A DNA stretch of 29,759 nt from BRH-c32 sp041674625 (lineage in GTDB: Bacteria > Bacteroidota > Ignavibacteria > Ignavibacteriales > Melioribacteraceae), in the NCBI GenBank assembly GCA_041674625.1, contig JBAYVI010000024.1, positions 1 through 29,759 on the forward strand, in the 5' to 3' direction. Numbering within the stretch: position 1 is the first letter of the stretch; every line of letters begins with the position of its first letter. The translations under genes were made by a program, and so were the position numbers. The notes beneath the pieces were generated by a model that searched no databases, was not told the origin of the DNA, and was given only the letters and a program-made list of their open reading frames with translations. Below, piece after piece: positions 8,025 through 17,900 of this stretch.

Positions 8025-8234
8025 TTACTTAGTTTTACTTTGCTTACGCCGTGCCTCTACTTTAATCATCACTTCTTCTTTCTCTTTATCATCCATCGAG
8101 CACCATGATATTATTTCATCCATTGTTCTATAACATCCTTCGCATAGTTTATTAGAATTATCAATAAAACAATCCCCATTGCAGGGTGATTTTATTTCAA
8201 TTGTATTTTCGTCATGGACACGCATAAGCCACAT
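8025..8234 (-). CDS. DUF1289 cysteine-rich mini-protein
   Basis: The 69-residue protein shows the DUF1289 pattern: S-P-C18-x3-C22, then C31-x2-C34-Y-R-T-x2-E-I, then W44. The four cysteines could hold zinc or an iron-sulfur cluster; the family function is not established. Codon 1 at 8234 is followed by another Met at codon 4, so the start could be 8225. Its stop codon directly abuts the ATP-grasp stop (convergent, no gap). It has its own upstream region, separated from the S46 gene by the terminator at 8350-8367. Confidence 0.78.
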   Translation of the reverse strand: MWLMRVHDENTIEIKSPCNGDCFIDNSNKLCEGCYRTMDEIISWCSMDDKEKEEVMIKVEARRKQSKTK

Positions 8235-8349
8235 AAAAAGATTAATAGTCCTATTAACTTATAAACAATTCTCGAATTAATCAAATAATAGTTTCTTTAT
8301 TAAAAGGAAAGAATTAAGCAATAGTTTCCTTGCAACAAGGAAATAAAAA

Positions 8350-8367
8350 AGCCGCTCGAAAGCGGCT
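8350..8367 (-). terminator. Intrinsic terminator of the S46 peptidase gene at 8463
   Basis: A perfect 7-bp GC-rich stem (AGCCGCT / AGCGGCT) with a 4-base loop is followed on the minus strand by TTTTTATTT. It lies about 95 bases past the stop of the upstream minus-strand gene and stands out in AT-rich surroundings. Confidence 0.75.
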
Positions 8368-8462
8368 AAAGAAAATATATAATTAGATCGTTAGGTAATT
8401 GAGGGCATCATTCACCTGATTGACCTTATTAATCACGAGTAAGGTGCAAGAATATTCAAAAA

Positions 8463-10562
8463 TTACTCGGTGATTTTCCCATTTTCGAGTTCTTTAACTA
8501 ATCTTACAGTCTTGAAAACATGTTTTAGTGCTTCCATAAGTCCCCACGAATCTGAAGAAACAGTTCGATTATTTTCTTGTAAGAAAATAAAATCTCCCGC
8601 AAGACTTTCAAGATTGCCGTCATGAGCAATACCAATAACTTCGCGATTGATATTAATTAATGAACTACCGGAATTACCTCCTACAATATCATTAGAAGAA
8701 GCAAATCCTAATGGGGTAGCCAAATCTAGTCCTTCCGGGATATTCTGCCATCTTGGGTGCAAACCCCATGGATATGATTTCTTACCAAATGAATTCCATC
8801 TATCATAAAGGCCAAAATAAGTAGTCTTTGCAGGAGCAAGAGTTCCATTGTATTCATAACCTTCAACTCTACCGTCAGAAATTCTAAGTGTACTTGTGGC
8901 GTCTGGTGGAATCTGCTCGCCGAATACCGCATAAGCTGCTTCACCAAGTAATTGTTCTAATACTTGCAACCCACTATTAATCTCTTTTACTCGTGGTCTA
9001 AGTTCGGAAAGTTTTTTATCTGCATATTGTGCGAAAACAATCAAAGGATCATTTGAAGAAAGGATATCATCCGAAGATTTTTTCAAAAACTCTTCTGTCT
9101 TTTCTTTTGAGAAGAAAACACTTTTAGTCAATGCATTAGAATAATTTTTATAAACCTCACTATCCTTTCCAAGTACAATTCCGATATAATTTAATTGAGC
9201 AGTGAATAATTTTTCTTGATATTCAGTTTCGATTTTTGGAGGATAAAAACCGGCTAAAGTTGCTTCTAATTTATCAGTTTTATATTCCGCTTTTCTATCT
9301 GCTTCAGGGAGTTTCATTTGATTAGCATATTCGACAGCTTTTTCTGCTAAGTTCAAATAAATATTTTTCATTCTTGGCGACATATTAACAGAATATAAAT
9401 CAGGACTTATAGCTGCATACTCTTCTATATTATCTTCAATTGCTTTCCATACATGTCCATATTTAGCTTTAAGAGTCGGATCGCTATCAATTTTTTCTTT
9501 GAATTTTTTTTCAAAATCCTTTTTCTTAGCCATAATAAAATTATCGCGAAGAGCCATATATCTGCCGGCGAAAGATTTTCTTCCATTACCAATTCCCATG
9601 ACACTATTTAATAATTCTGTTTCTCTTTCAGGATATTTTATGAAGAGATCATAAAAAACTTTATAAAATTCATTATACATAGCGAGATTATATTTGTATT
9701 GATAATCGCGGTAATACTCTAATTGAGCATAAGTATCAAGTCTATTCGTGCTTCCTGGTCTGCCGATTACAAATACGGTCTCCCCTTCCTTTGCTCCATT
9801 TTTACTGAATTTAAAAAAGTGTTCGGTCTTAACAGGTTTATCGTTTTCATAAGCTCGGTAGAACATAAAATCAAGCTCGTAGCGTGGGTAAGTAAAATTA
9901 TCCCAATCCCAACCGGTTGAAGCGACCTGGAAATCAGGTGCCATTACTAAACGTATATCGGTATATCGTTTATATAAATAAAGAGAATACTTTCCACCAT
10001 TGTAAAGTTTAACTACTTTTGCGACTAATGAACTCTCTTTAGAATATTTTTCTTCAAGTTCTTTTATCTTTACTTCTCTTTTAGATACTTTTTCAATATC
10101 ATCTTTGCCCAAATTCATTGCAGAAATAACTTCGTTTGTTACGTCCACGATCTGCATTAATTGATCGAAGAAAATTTTCGGGACTTTGATTTCGTCTGTC
10201 ATATTTTCTGCCCAAAAACCATCACGAAGATAATCTTTACCTTCAGGTGATAAACTCGGGAGATCACTTCTGCCACAATGGTGATTAGTCATAATGAGTC
10301 CATCAGCAGAAACAAATGCTGCCGAACAGAAATTATCATATTGAAGAGCGGACATCATTACTTCCTTTATCCATTCATCTGATGGTTTGAATCCATATTC
10401 ATTTTCAAAATAATCCACTGGCACACTATCAAAAGTCCACATTTTACCCATATCTTTCAGGGAAGATTCAACCTTGTTTAAATCAATTGGTTCATAGATG
10501 CTTTGAGCTGTTGCAATGGAAATGAATGAGAAGAAGAGAAATAAATAAATTAGTTTTTTCAT
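8463..10562 (-). CDS. S46 dipeptidyl peptidase, DPP7-like (paralogue 1)
   Basis: This 699-residue protein, about 700 as usual for S46, has a signal peptide ending I-A-T-A-Q. The clan PA triad is visible: H95 in M-T-N-H-H-C, D231 in Y-E-L-D-F after W-D-N-F-T-Y-P-R, and S631 in G-G-N-S-G-S. S46 enzymes release N-terminal dipeptides from peptides in the periplasm. The residue 18 positions after the catalytic Ser is Gly, as in DPP7-type enzymes that prefer hydrophobic P1 residues, whereas DPP11 has Arg there. The usual Phe two residues before that Gly is His (I-A-H-D-G-N), which may alter specificity. A ribosome binding site (AAGGGGG) lies upstream of the ATG. It is tandem with a second S46 gene but separated from it by a strong terminator. 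Confidence 0.9.
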   Translation of the reverse strand: MKKLIYLFLFFSFISIATAQSIYEPIDLNKVESSLKDMGKMWTFDSVPVDYFENEYGFKPSDEWIKEVMMSALQYDNFCSAAFVSADGLIMTNHHCGRSDLPSLSPEGKDYLRDGFWAENMTDEIKVPKIFFDQLMQIVDVTNEVISAMNLGKDDIEKVSKREVKIKELEEKYSKESSLVAKVVKLYNGGKYSLYLYKRYTDIRLVMAPDFQVASTGWDWDNFTYPRYELDFMFYRAYENDKPVKTEHFFKFSKNGAKEGETVFVIGRPGSTNRLDTYAQLEYYRDYQYKYNLAMYNEFYKVFYDLFIKYPERETELLNSVMGIGNGRKSFAGRYMALRDNFIMAKKKDFEKKFKEKIDSDPTLKAKYGHVWKAIEDNIEEYAAISPDLYSVNMSPRMKNIYLNLAEKAVEYANQMKLPEADRKAEYKTDKLEATLAGFYPPKIETEYQEKLFTAQLNYIGIVLGKDSEVYKNYSNALTKSVFFSKEKTEEFLKKSSDDILSSNDPLIVFAQYADKKLSELRPRVKEINSGLQVLEQLLGEAAYAVFGEQIPPDATSTLRISDGRVEGYEYNGTLAPAKTTYFGLYDRWNSFGKKSYPWGLHPRWQNIPEGLDLATPLGFASSNDIVGGNSGSSLININREVIGIAHDGNLESLAGDFIFLQENNRTVSSDSWGLMEALKHVFKTVRLVKELENGKITE

Positions 10563-10604
10563 TTGTTAAAACCCCCTTATTAAAAACGTCTATTTAAAAA
10601 ATAG

Positions 10605-10630
10605 ACTCCCGTTCCTATTGGGACGGGAGT
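10605..10630 (-). terminator. Intrinsic terminator between the two S46 genes
   Basis: An 11-bp stem (ACTCCCGTTCC / GGGACGGGAGT, one G-T wobble) with loop TATT is followed on the minus strand by CTATTTTTTAAA. It lies 34 bases after the stop of the upstream S46 gene, so the two paralogues probably form separate transcripts. Confidence 0.88.
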
Positions 10631-10663
10631 TGAATTTTTGGTTTTATTTCATACAATTAATAA

Positions 10664-12808
10664 TTATTCTTCAATACGTTTCCCGTCCATTAATTCATTG
10701 TATAAGCGTAAATTTTTATAAACATTTTTGAAAGCATGGAGCATTGATCTTGCATCAACAGCAACCATTCTATTATCTACCGGATTATAGATAAAGTTAC
10801 CGATAATACTATTCATATTACCATCAAAAGCTAAACCAACAACTTCAGCATTTTTATTGATAACAGCACTACCGGAATTACCGCCAACAATATCATTAGT
10901 GGAAACAAAATTGAATGGAGTAGAAAGATCTATTTTATCAGCAGCATCGACCCAGATTTTGTGTAAGTTCCATGGATATTCTCCTTTCCACGCAAAATAT
11001 CTATCATACAAGCCATAGAAAGTAGTAATAACAGGAGATTTTGTTCCATTATAATCAAATCCTTTTAATATACCATCACTAAGTCTTAAAGTGAAATTAG
11101 CATCAGGTGGAATAGTAGTGCCATAAACTTTGAAAATTGCTTGACCTAAAAGGTCATCTTGAATCTGTTCAGTTGCTGAAATTTCTTTTGCTTGTTTGTT
11201 TAATTCAACTAATTTATCTTGAGTATTAACCATGAAATAGATAAAAGGATCATTAGATTTAAGAATTACATCAGCGCCGTCTTTAACTGCTTTTTTAGCA
11301 AAACTAACAAGGTTTTCTTTAGTAGCGATTTCAGATTTGCTAAGTATATAATCAGCAGCTTCTTTACCATGTTTTCCGTTCATCATTTTTTTAACTAAAG
11401 GATCATTTTCGCCAAGATTCATTCCTATTAGGTCTAGTTGAACCCAAAGTTTTGTATAGTCAATTAGCTTATCATATTTAGCGGAGAAGATGCCTTCGAT
11501 TGTAGAATCTAATTTAGCAGCTTGATAATTAGGGTCTCTTTCAGCTTCAGGTTTTTGTAGTTGTTTTGCTAATTCGATTAACTTTTTAGCATTTACGAAA
11601 TTATCAGAAGAAAATCTTGGATTAATAGAAGCAGCTGATAGCATTGGGGCTATTTGTCTTAATTCAGCTCTAGTTCTTTCAATTGATTCCCAAGTTTTGC
11701 CATAAAGTTTTTCTAATTCAGGATCATTTTTTACAGCTTCTTGAAGTTTTCTTTGGAAGTCTTTTTTACGAGCCATCAAGTAATCATCAATCAAACCGGT
11801 ATAAATCATGTGAATTACTTTTTGTGAATTTCCTAAAGGAACTTTCATTGCTTCAAATTCTGCTGCACGACTTGGTTCTTCCGTCTTCAATGCTTCTAAT
11901 GCATTATAGTATGTATCTAATAAATAAGAGTTATTTCTGTATGTAAAATCGCGGTAATATTCTAACTGTGCAACTGTTTTAAGTCTTTGTGTAGAACCCG
12001 GATTACCAACAGTAAAAATCGGTTCGCCTTCTTGAATTCCTTTATCAGTAAATTTGAAGAAATTTTTGGATTTTACAGGAACGCCATTTTCATCATAAGC
12101 TCTTAAGAATGAGCAGTCAAGATTATAACGTGGATAAGTAAAATTATCAAAATCACCACCGAAATAAGCGATTGTTTTTTCAGGAGCAAATACTAATCTA
12201 ACATCATTATATCTTTTGTAACCATAGATGGCGAATTTACCGCCATTGAATAAAGAAACGAATTGACACATTAAACCGGTTTCTTTATTGTATTGCTCAA
12301 CTAATTCTTTTACTTTAGCTTCTCTTTTAGCTGCTTTTTCAGCATCGTTTGTTCCTTCTGAAGTTGCAGCTTGAACATCAGCGGTTACATCTTTAATAAT
12401 AATTAATTGATCTACATAATAACCTGGGACTTTTCTTTCTTCAGCTAATGATTTAGCCATAAAGCCTTCTTTCTCAAGGTCTTCACCTTCGAGCTGAATG
12501 CGGCTTAAAATTCCGTTAACGCAATGGTGATTTGTCATCATCAATCCATCTTCTGAAACAAATGAAGATGTACACCCCGGAAGTCTTAAAGCCGATAGTC
12601 TGATATCATCGAACCATTCTTGATCAGGAGAAAAGTTATAAGTTTTTTTTAGATAATCAACCGGAGGATAATCGAAAGACCACATTTTTCCGGTATCAAA
12701 TTTTTGAGCTTTTACAGTATCGTAATTGACACTGTGCTGTGCGTTTATAGATAAAGCTGTAAACAACACGAATAAGAAAGCTAATACTAATCTGTTTCTA
12801 CGCATCAT
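10664..12808 (-). CDS. S46 dipeptidyl peptidase, DPP7-like (paralogue 2)
   Basis: A signal peptide (RRNRLVLAFLFVLFTALSIN, then A-Q) is followed by an S46 domain. Counted from the GTG at 12817, the triad is H98 (T-N-H-H-C), D234 (Y-N-L-D-C after D-N-F-T-Y-P-R) and S648 (G-G-N-S-G-S); from the start chosen here subtract 3. The residue 18 after the Ser is Gly in L-A-F-D-G-N, again DPP7-like. The frame opens at GTG 12817, but that GTG is part of the AGGTG that looks like the ribosome binding site, so I place the start at the ATG at 12808 (or 12805). It is clearly homologous to the neighbouring S46 protein throughout, but well diverged, so this is an old duplication or independent acquisition. It acts in the periplasm, supplying dipeptides for uptake. 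Confidence 0.9.
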   Translation of the reverse strand: MMRRNRLVLAFLFVLFTALSINAQHSVNYDTVKAQKFDTGKMWSFDYPPVDYLKKTYNFSPDQEWFDDIRLSALRLPGCTSSFVSEDGLMMTNHHCVNGILSRIQLEGEDLEKEGFMAKSLAEERKVPGYYVDQLIIIKDVTADVQAATSEGTNDAEKAAKREAKVKELVEQYNKETGLMCQFVSLFNGGKFAIYGYKRYNDVRLVFAPEKTIAYFGGDFDNFTYPRYNLDCSFLRAYDENGVPVKSKNFFKFTDKGIQEGEPIFTVGNPGSTQRLKTVAQLEYYRDFTYRNNSYLLDTYYNALEALKTEEPSRAAEFEAMKVPLGNSQKVIHMIYTGLIDDYLMARKKDFQRKLQEAVKNDPELEKLYGKTWESIERTRAELRQIAPMLSAASINPRFSSDNFVNAKKLIELAKQLQKPEAERDPNYQAAKLDSTIEGIFSAKYDKLIDYTKLWVQLDLIGMNLGENDPLVKKMMNGKHGKEAADYILSKSEIATKENLVSFAKKAVKDGADVILKSNDPFIYFMVNTQDKLVELNKQAKEISATEQIQDDLLGQAIFKVYGTTIPPDANFTLRLSDGILKGFDYNGTKSPVITTFYGLYDRYFAWKGEYPWNLHKIWVDAADKIDLSTPFNFVSTNDIVGGNSGSAVINKNAEVVGLAFDGNMNSIIGNFIYNPVDNRMVAVDARSMLHAFKNVYKNLRLYNELMDGKRIEE

Positions 12809-12873
12809 ATTATACACCTATTATTTAATAAGATAATTTGAATAAATTTACTGCTGTTGGAGATTATTAATAA

Positions 12874-12881
12874 CAAAAGTA
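12874..12881 (-). promoter_or_regulatory. Possible -7 element for S46 paralogue 2
   Basis: Minus-strand TACTTTTG matches the Bacteroidota TAnnTTTG consensus 66 bases before the start at 12808. I do not see a TTG at the right distance for the -33 element, so the support is weak. Confidence 0.22.
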
Positions 12882-13035
12882 ATAATAAAAAATATTAAAT
12901 GAAGGCATAAGGATAATAAAGAGAAATTATTTTTTTTATCTTATGGTTGATGTATCAATATGGACAAAAAATATCCTTATTTTCTAATTAAATTTATTAT
13001 TTTAAAGCATCATATTAATGTATTCAGGAGAATTT

Positions 13036-14382
13036 ATGGAAAAGATACCATCCTTTAAGGCTTATGACATAAGGGGTAAAGTACCTTCCGAATTAAATAA
13101 AGAACTTGCATATAAAGTAGGCAGAACCTATGCAAATTATCTAAAAGCGAAAAAAGTTGTAATAGGATATGACGTTAGAAAATCATCAATCGAGCTTGCA
13201 AATGCTCTAGCAGATGGATTAACCGATGCCGGAGCTGACGTAACTGATCTTGGACTATGCGGAACTGAAATGATCTATTTTGGCACTCCGTTTCTTAATG
13301 CAGATGGGGGTATAATGATAACTGCAAGCCATAATCCCCCTGAATATAATGGACTAAAATTCGTTAAGAAAGGTTCACTCCCGATGGGTTATGATTCAGA
13401 TCTCCATATATTGGAAAGCGATATTTTAAACGATACACTTGGCGAAAAAGCCGGACAAAAAGGAACAGTTACAGAGAAAGATATAATGGTACCTTTCATT
13501 AATAATCTATCAAAGTTCTATGATGCCTCAAAGATTAAACCTTATAAAGTGGTTGTAAATGCCGGGAATGGATGCGTTGGACCTGCATTAGATAAATTAG
13601 AAAAACTCTTACCGATAGAGATGGTGAAAGTTCATCATGAACCTGATTCAAATTTTCCTAATGGCGTTCCTAATCCACTTCTACCTGAAAACCGTCAATC
13701 TTCTATCGATGCTATTAAATCTTCTGGTGCTGATCTGGGAGTGGCTTGGGATGGCGATTATGATAGATGTTTCTTCTTTGATGAAAAAGGTAATTTTATT
13801 GAAGGTTATTATATTGTTGGTCTATTGGCAAAATCGATTTTGAAAAAAAATCCGGGCGAAAAGATAGTCCATGATCCACGTCTTACTTGGAATACGATGG
13901 AAACAGTCGAAAACGAAGGTGGTGTGGCAGTAGAATCAATCAGTGGTCATGCTTATATAAAACAGAAAATGCGTGAAGTTAATGCGATCTATGGCGGCGA
14001 AATGTCCGCTCACCATTATTTCCGCGATAATCATTATTCAGATAGCGGACTTATTCCATTCCTATTAGTTCTTGAATTGATGTCAGTCGAAAACGAGAAA
14101 TTCTCTGAATTAGTTGAGAAAATGATTGCAAAATACCCATGTTCGGGAGAGATTAATTCTAAGATTGCTAATCCGACAGAGAAAGTAGAACAGATACGAG
14201 AAAAATATAAAGATGGTAAACAAGATGAAGTAGATGGAATTAGTGTAGAATATCCTGAATGGCGATTTAATGTAAGACTAAGCAATACAGAGCCCTTAAT
14301 TCGTCTAAATGTGGAAACACGCGGCGACCATCAATTATTAAAAGAAAAAACGGAAGAATTGTTAAATTTTATTAGAGAATGA
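13036..14382 (+). CDS. Phosphomannomutase/phosphoglucomutase
   Basis: This 448-residue alpha-D-phosphohexomutase has all four domain signatures: A-Y-D-I-R-G-K near the start; the phosphoserine loop T-A-S98-H-N-P-P; the magnesium loop D239-G-D241-Y-D243-R; the sugar-recognition motif G-E-M-S-A-H-H-Y-F (321-329); and the C-terminal phosphate-binding R-L-S-N-T-E-P. It interconverts the 1- and 6-phosphates of mannose or glucose to feed nucleotide-sugar, polysaccharide and lipopolysaccharide synthesis in the cytoplasm. An in-frame ATG at 13018 is upstream, but AGGAG at 13026-13030 lies between the two and is well spaced only for the ATG at 13036. It is divergent from S46 paralogue 2. A small gene follows 54 bases later. 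The exact sugar preference (ManB-like or AlgC-like dual) cannot be read from sequence. Confidence 0.93.
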   Translation: MEKIPSFKAYDIRGKVPSELNKELAYKVGRTYANYLKAKKVVIGYDVRKSSIELANALADGLTDAGADVTDLGLCGTEMIYFGTPFLNADGGIMITASHNPPEYNGLKFVKKGSLPMGYDSDLHILESDILNDTLGEKAGQKGTVTEKDIMVPFINNLSKFYDASKIKPYKVVVNAGNGCVGPALDKLEKLLPIEMVKVHHEPDSNFPNGVPNPLLPENRQSSIDAIKSSGADLGVAWDGDYDRCFFFDEKGNFIEGYYIVGLLAKSILKKNPGEKIVHDPRLTWNTMETVENEGGVAVESISGHAYIKQKMREVNAIYGGEMSAHHYFRDNHYSDSGLIPFLLVLELMSVENEKFSELVEKMIAKYPCSGEINSKIANPTEKVEQIREKYKDGKQDEVDGISVEYPEWRFNVRLSNTEPLIRLNVETRGDHQLLKEKTEELLNFIRE

Positions 14383-14436
14383 AACTAATTTGTTTTAACT
14401 GCGTCTAAACAGAACAGAACAAGAAAGGAGCATAAA

Positions 14437-14649
14437 ATGCCGGAAGAAAAAGCAATAGACGTCGAAAAATTATTAAAGAATAAATTAAAATCAGTCAGCG
14501 TTGGCTCGTTAGAGACTGCGATTGGAAAAGTTATAAGCGAATTAGTAGGTGAAGAATATAAATGCACAATCGGAGAAGTGAAATATACTTTATTTAGCGG
14601 TGCCGATTTCCATGTGAAAGTTGAGCTTTCTTATAGCAATAAAGAGTAG
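14437..14649 (+). CDS. Small protein of unknown function
   Basis: The 70-residue protein has a strong ribosome binding site (AAAGGAG, 7 bases before the ATG) and normal codon use. The N-terminal half is an amphipathic helix-like stretch (A-I-D-V-E-K-L-L-K-N-K-L); the second half alternates hydrophobic and polar residues as strands (Y-K-C-T-I-G-E-V, then F-H-V-K-V-E-L-S-Y). It has no signal peptide and no membrane segment. It lies 54 bases after the phosphohexomutase on the same strand, so co-transcription is plausible. I do not recognise a family. Confidence 0.65.
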   Translation: MPEEKAIDVEKLLKNKLKSVSVGSLETAIGKVISELVGEEYKCTIGEVKYTLFSGADFHVKVELSYSNKE

Positions 14650-14848
14650 AATATTTAATACCTACTCAATGCTTTATTTATTGCAAGAAGGGGTCTCTTT
14701 TAGATTGGATTTGTTTGGCAAAATAAATTTGTTGCTTACTTATTTTATTCCGGTTTTCATTTTGACAAAATCATCAGCACAGATTTATTAAACTTTAGAA
14801 AAATTTGCTTTACCCCGAAATAAATCTTCAAATATAGATAGATTGAAT

Positions 14849-14886
14849 AAAAATCCCTGTCATGCAAAATTATGACAGGGATTTTT
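14849..14886. terminator. Strong bidirectional intrinsic terminator
   Basis: A perfect 15-bp stem (AAAAATCCCTGTCAT / ATGACAGGGATTTTT) has an 8-base loop, with T-runs on both strands. It ends the convergent transcripts from the small-protein gene (plus) and the T9SS array (minus, stop at 14902). Confidence 0.92.
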
Positions 14887-14901
14887 TGTGCCTCTCACAG
14901 A

Positions 14902-17900
14902 TTATTTTATTAGTAACATTTTCTTTGTCTGTGTAAATTCTCCGGTTTGTAACCGGTAGAAATATATTCCGCTCGATAATCTGCTGCCATCAAATTCATA
15001 AGTATGTCTTCCCGCACTCAGCTCCCCATTAACTAATGTCGCCACTTCTCTGCCGAGAATATCATATATCTTTAATGATGTAAAACTTAGTTTAGTTAAT
15101 GAGAAGCGAATATTTGTAGTAGGATTAAACGGATTAGGATAATTTTGAGATAAAGAATATTGTACCGGTATTTGATTTTGATTTTCATATTGTTCACCTT
15201 CATTTACATCACTGACAATTGGCTTCGCAGTAAAGAATCGAATCTGCCTATTTGAATCGGGAAGCGTGGCATTTGCAGTGTACAAAACGAACATAGTGTT
15301 TGTTAAAAACGGATACTTAAATTCACCAGTAGAAGAACCCCATTTTATATTTGCAGATTTATATAGATCATTTTCAGCGATATATTGAGCTTTGTTTGCC
15401 GGGTCGTAATTTATTTCATTTCCTGCGGCATCATATCCCTGCCATGCGAATATTAATTCAGTAGTAGGTTTATGCCAATTTATATCATAAGCTCCAGTTG
15501 AATCAATTGAAAACAAACCATCAGCATTTTTATCGCGGAAACCTGCGAATAATCTTATTTTTTCCATAGTCGGATATTTAAGACGATATACTGAGAATGG
15601 TAGGTACGTAACTTCGCCACTTCCAATATTTTTATAAATAAATTCATCTAAATAGCTGTAAGCCAAAGATTTCTCACTAAAATCGATTATTAAATCATCA
15701 TTTTTCCAGTAATCAAATCGGTCATAATCAGTTGAAGCATAAGGCAAGTTCACTCCACCTGCTTGATTACTCAGTATATAACCGTTTGGTCCTAAGCTTG
15801 CTCCGGCGGGGTCTATTCCTACTCGGGCATCTTTCATTACACTCCCTTCCATTTCGGCTATTCGAGTTATTAAGGAAAACGGACCGGAAAAATTTACAAC
15901 CAAGTTTCTATTTTTATTTACTATAAACTGATATATCGAATCTGTTGTAATCACTGAATCATTTTCTGACCAATTTAGAAAAGTATATCCGTTTTTAGGT
16001 GTTGCAATAAGTAGAGCAGTATCATCATAATAAAATTTTTTATTACCTCGAACAAAACCGGCCGTCGTATCAGGATTTATTGTTATATCAATATTATAAA
16101 TAGCCGTTTCCTGTTTAATCTCAATAATTCTTGGGCTTCCTGCTGCGCCTTCGGCAGATATAGTAATTGTTCCAACTCTTTCCATTTTAATATTTTCTGC
16201 AATCAATACTTTGATTTTAGCTGAATCTGAACCTTTAGATTCACCAATTATTTTTATCCAACTCGTATCGTTAGAAACTGCTTCCCAATTCAAAGTGCCA
16301 ATACTTGTATTTTTAATTTGAAAAGTAATTTCGCCTCCCTTAGAATCGATTTCTAAATAATCAGGTTCGATTTTAAGAGTGGGATTTAATAAATTGGGTT
16401 TTGTTGTAAATGAATAAACCTGTGAGTAATAAGAACTCCCATGAATATCTTGGACACTTACACGCCAATAATATTTGGTGGAATTTATCAATCCAGATAG
16501 TTCATAGTTTGTTTTAAGTAATCCACTTTCATTAACAACCATATTCCTGAAATCCATATCAGTTGCAACTTGTAGAGAATAACTTACAAAACCATCTATT
16601 ACAGTCCAATTAAGAATTGGGTCTGTTGCCACATCAGTTCCATTGTTCAATGGTGATTGTGGAATAGGAGGCATGAGAATATAAAAGGCTTTATCATAGT
16701 GGTTTTGGGCATAAGCCGAGTATTTTTTTAGTAGTGAAAATGCCTCTAATCGGTCGATAATGCCATCAGCTCCAGCAAATATTAATGCATAAACTACTTC
16801 TTGTGTATCGCCATAAGCCATATTAAATGGACCTGAAACCACTCCCATTCGTTGATCATCTTTATTTGATATCCATCCGTTATTAGTGATGGGATCGCCT
16901 GAATACATAAATTTTGTTTCTTCATGAGTAATTGGATTAATGACCGGATACCCGTATCTATATTTTCCTTGAAACATATTATAGAGACCTATTGTATTAT
17001 AGGTATAATTAAATGGATCGGGATCAAGAGCAATGTTGGATTGATTATCATTTTCATTAAAAAAAGAAGACATTTCCAAATTTTTCTTTCCGGCAAGATA
17101 TTTCCCCTTATATTTTGCAGTATCTGATGAAATACCATTTACAAATGGACCTTGTAATAATTTAACTCCCACAGCAGGCGGGCTGCTGCCATATACATTA
17201 TCATTACCTTTTCCATTGTACATAAAGCCCAGATTCATGGTAGAGTCGCTTCCAATTTGATCATCAAATCCATCACCAATATCAGCATCACACCAATATG
17301 ATAAATACAAGTCACTATAAGGTTTGTGTTCAGGATTTTTATTAATAATAATGTATTTTCTAAATAACATATTCCCCAATGGAGTATTAGAATCATATCC
17401 CCAAATTGTTACCTGTTCCTCAAATCCTAATGGTAGCGAACCGCTCATATTTTTAGTTTGCACGGAATCGAAATCGTTACAAACAAACCAGATTGTTTGA
17501 TCAGCACCCGGCACTCCGGGTATATCGATCTCCGGCTCATAAGAGCCATTAGTATTAAGGTCTTCATAAGGAGCACCCTGAGTAGCGGGCCATTCCACCC
17601 AATTCTTTTCGTATTCTGCTCTTATTTCTTCAATAGATTTTGATTCATCGATTAATTCTGTATTATAATTATTTTTGATATAATCTCGTCTAACTCTATA
17701 TATCCTTACATCCAGATCGGCTGGATTAACTGGGATTCCATTGATTACTCTTCCCGGTGATGTACTATGTTCATATTTTGCGCCGCCGACATGAATTACA
17801 CTATCAATTTTAGCACCCCAAATAAATCCTGATTGGAAAACTGCATTCTTTTTACTTCCTTTTGGATATTCTAAATTTGGAAAATCATTTGGGGTCATAT

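Noticed and set aside
8325..8343. Hairpin TTTCCTTG / CAAGGAAA with 3-base loop
   Set aside because: It has no T-run on either strand and low stability; the neighbouring hairpin at 8350-8367 explains termination.
12809..12817. GTG start for S46 paralogue 2
   Set aside because: The GTG is part of the likely AGGTG ribosome binding site, and the ATG at 12808 gives a better signal peptide N-terminus.
13018..13035. Upstream ATG of the phosphohexomutase
   Set aside because: A strong AGGAG site lies between this ATG and the one at 13036, so the latter is used.
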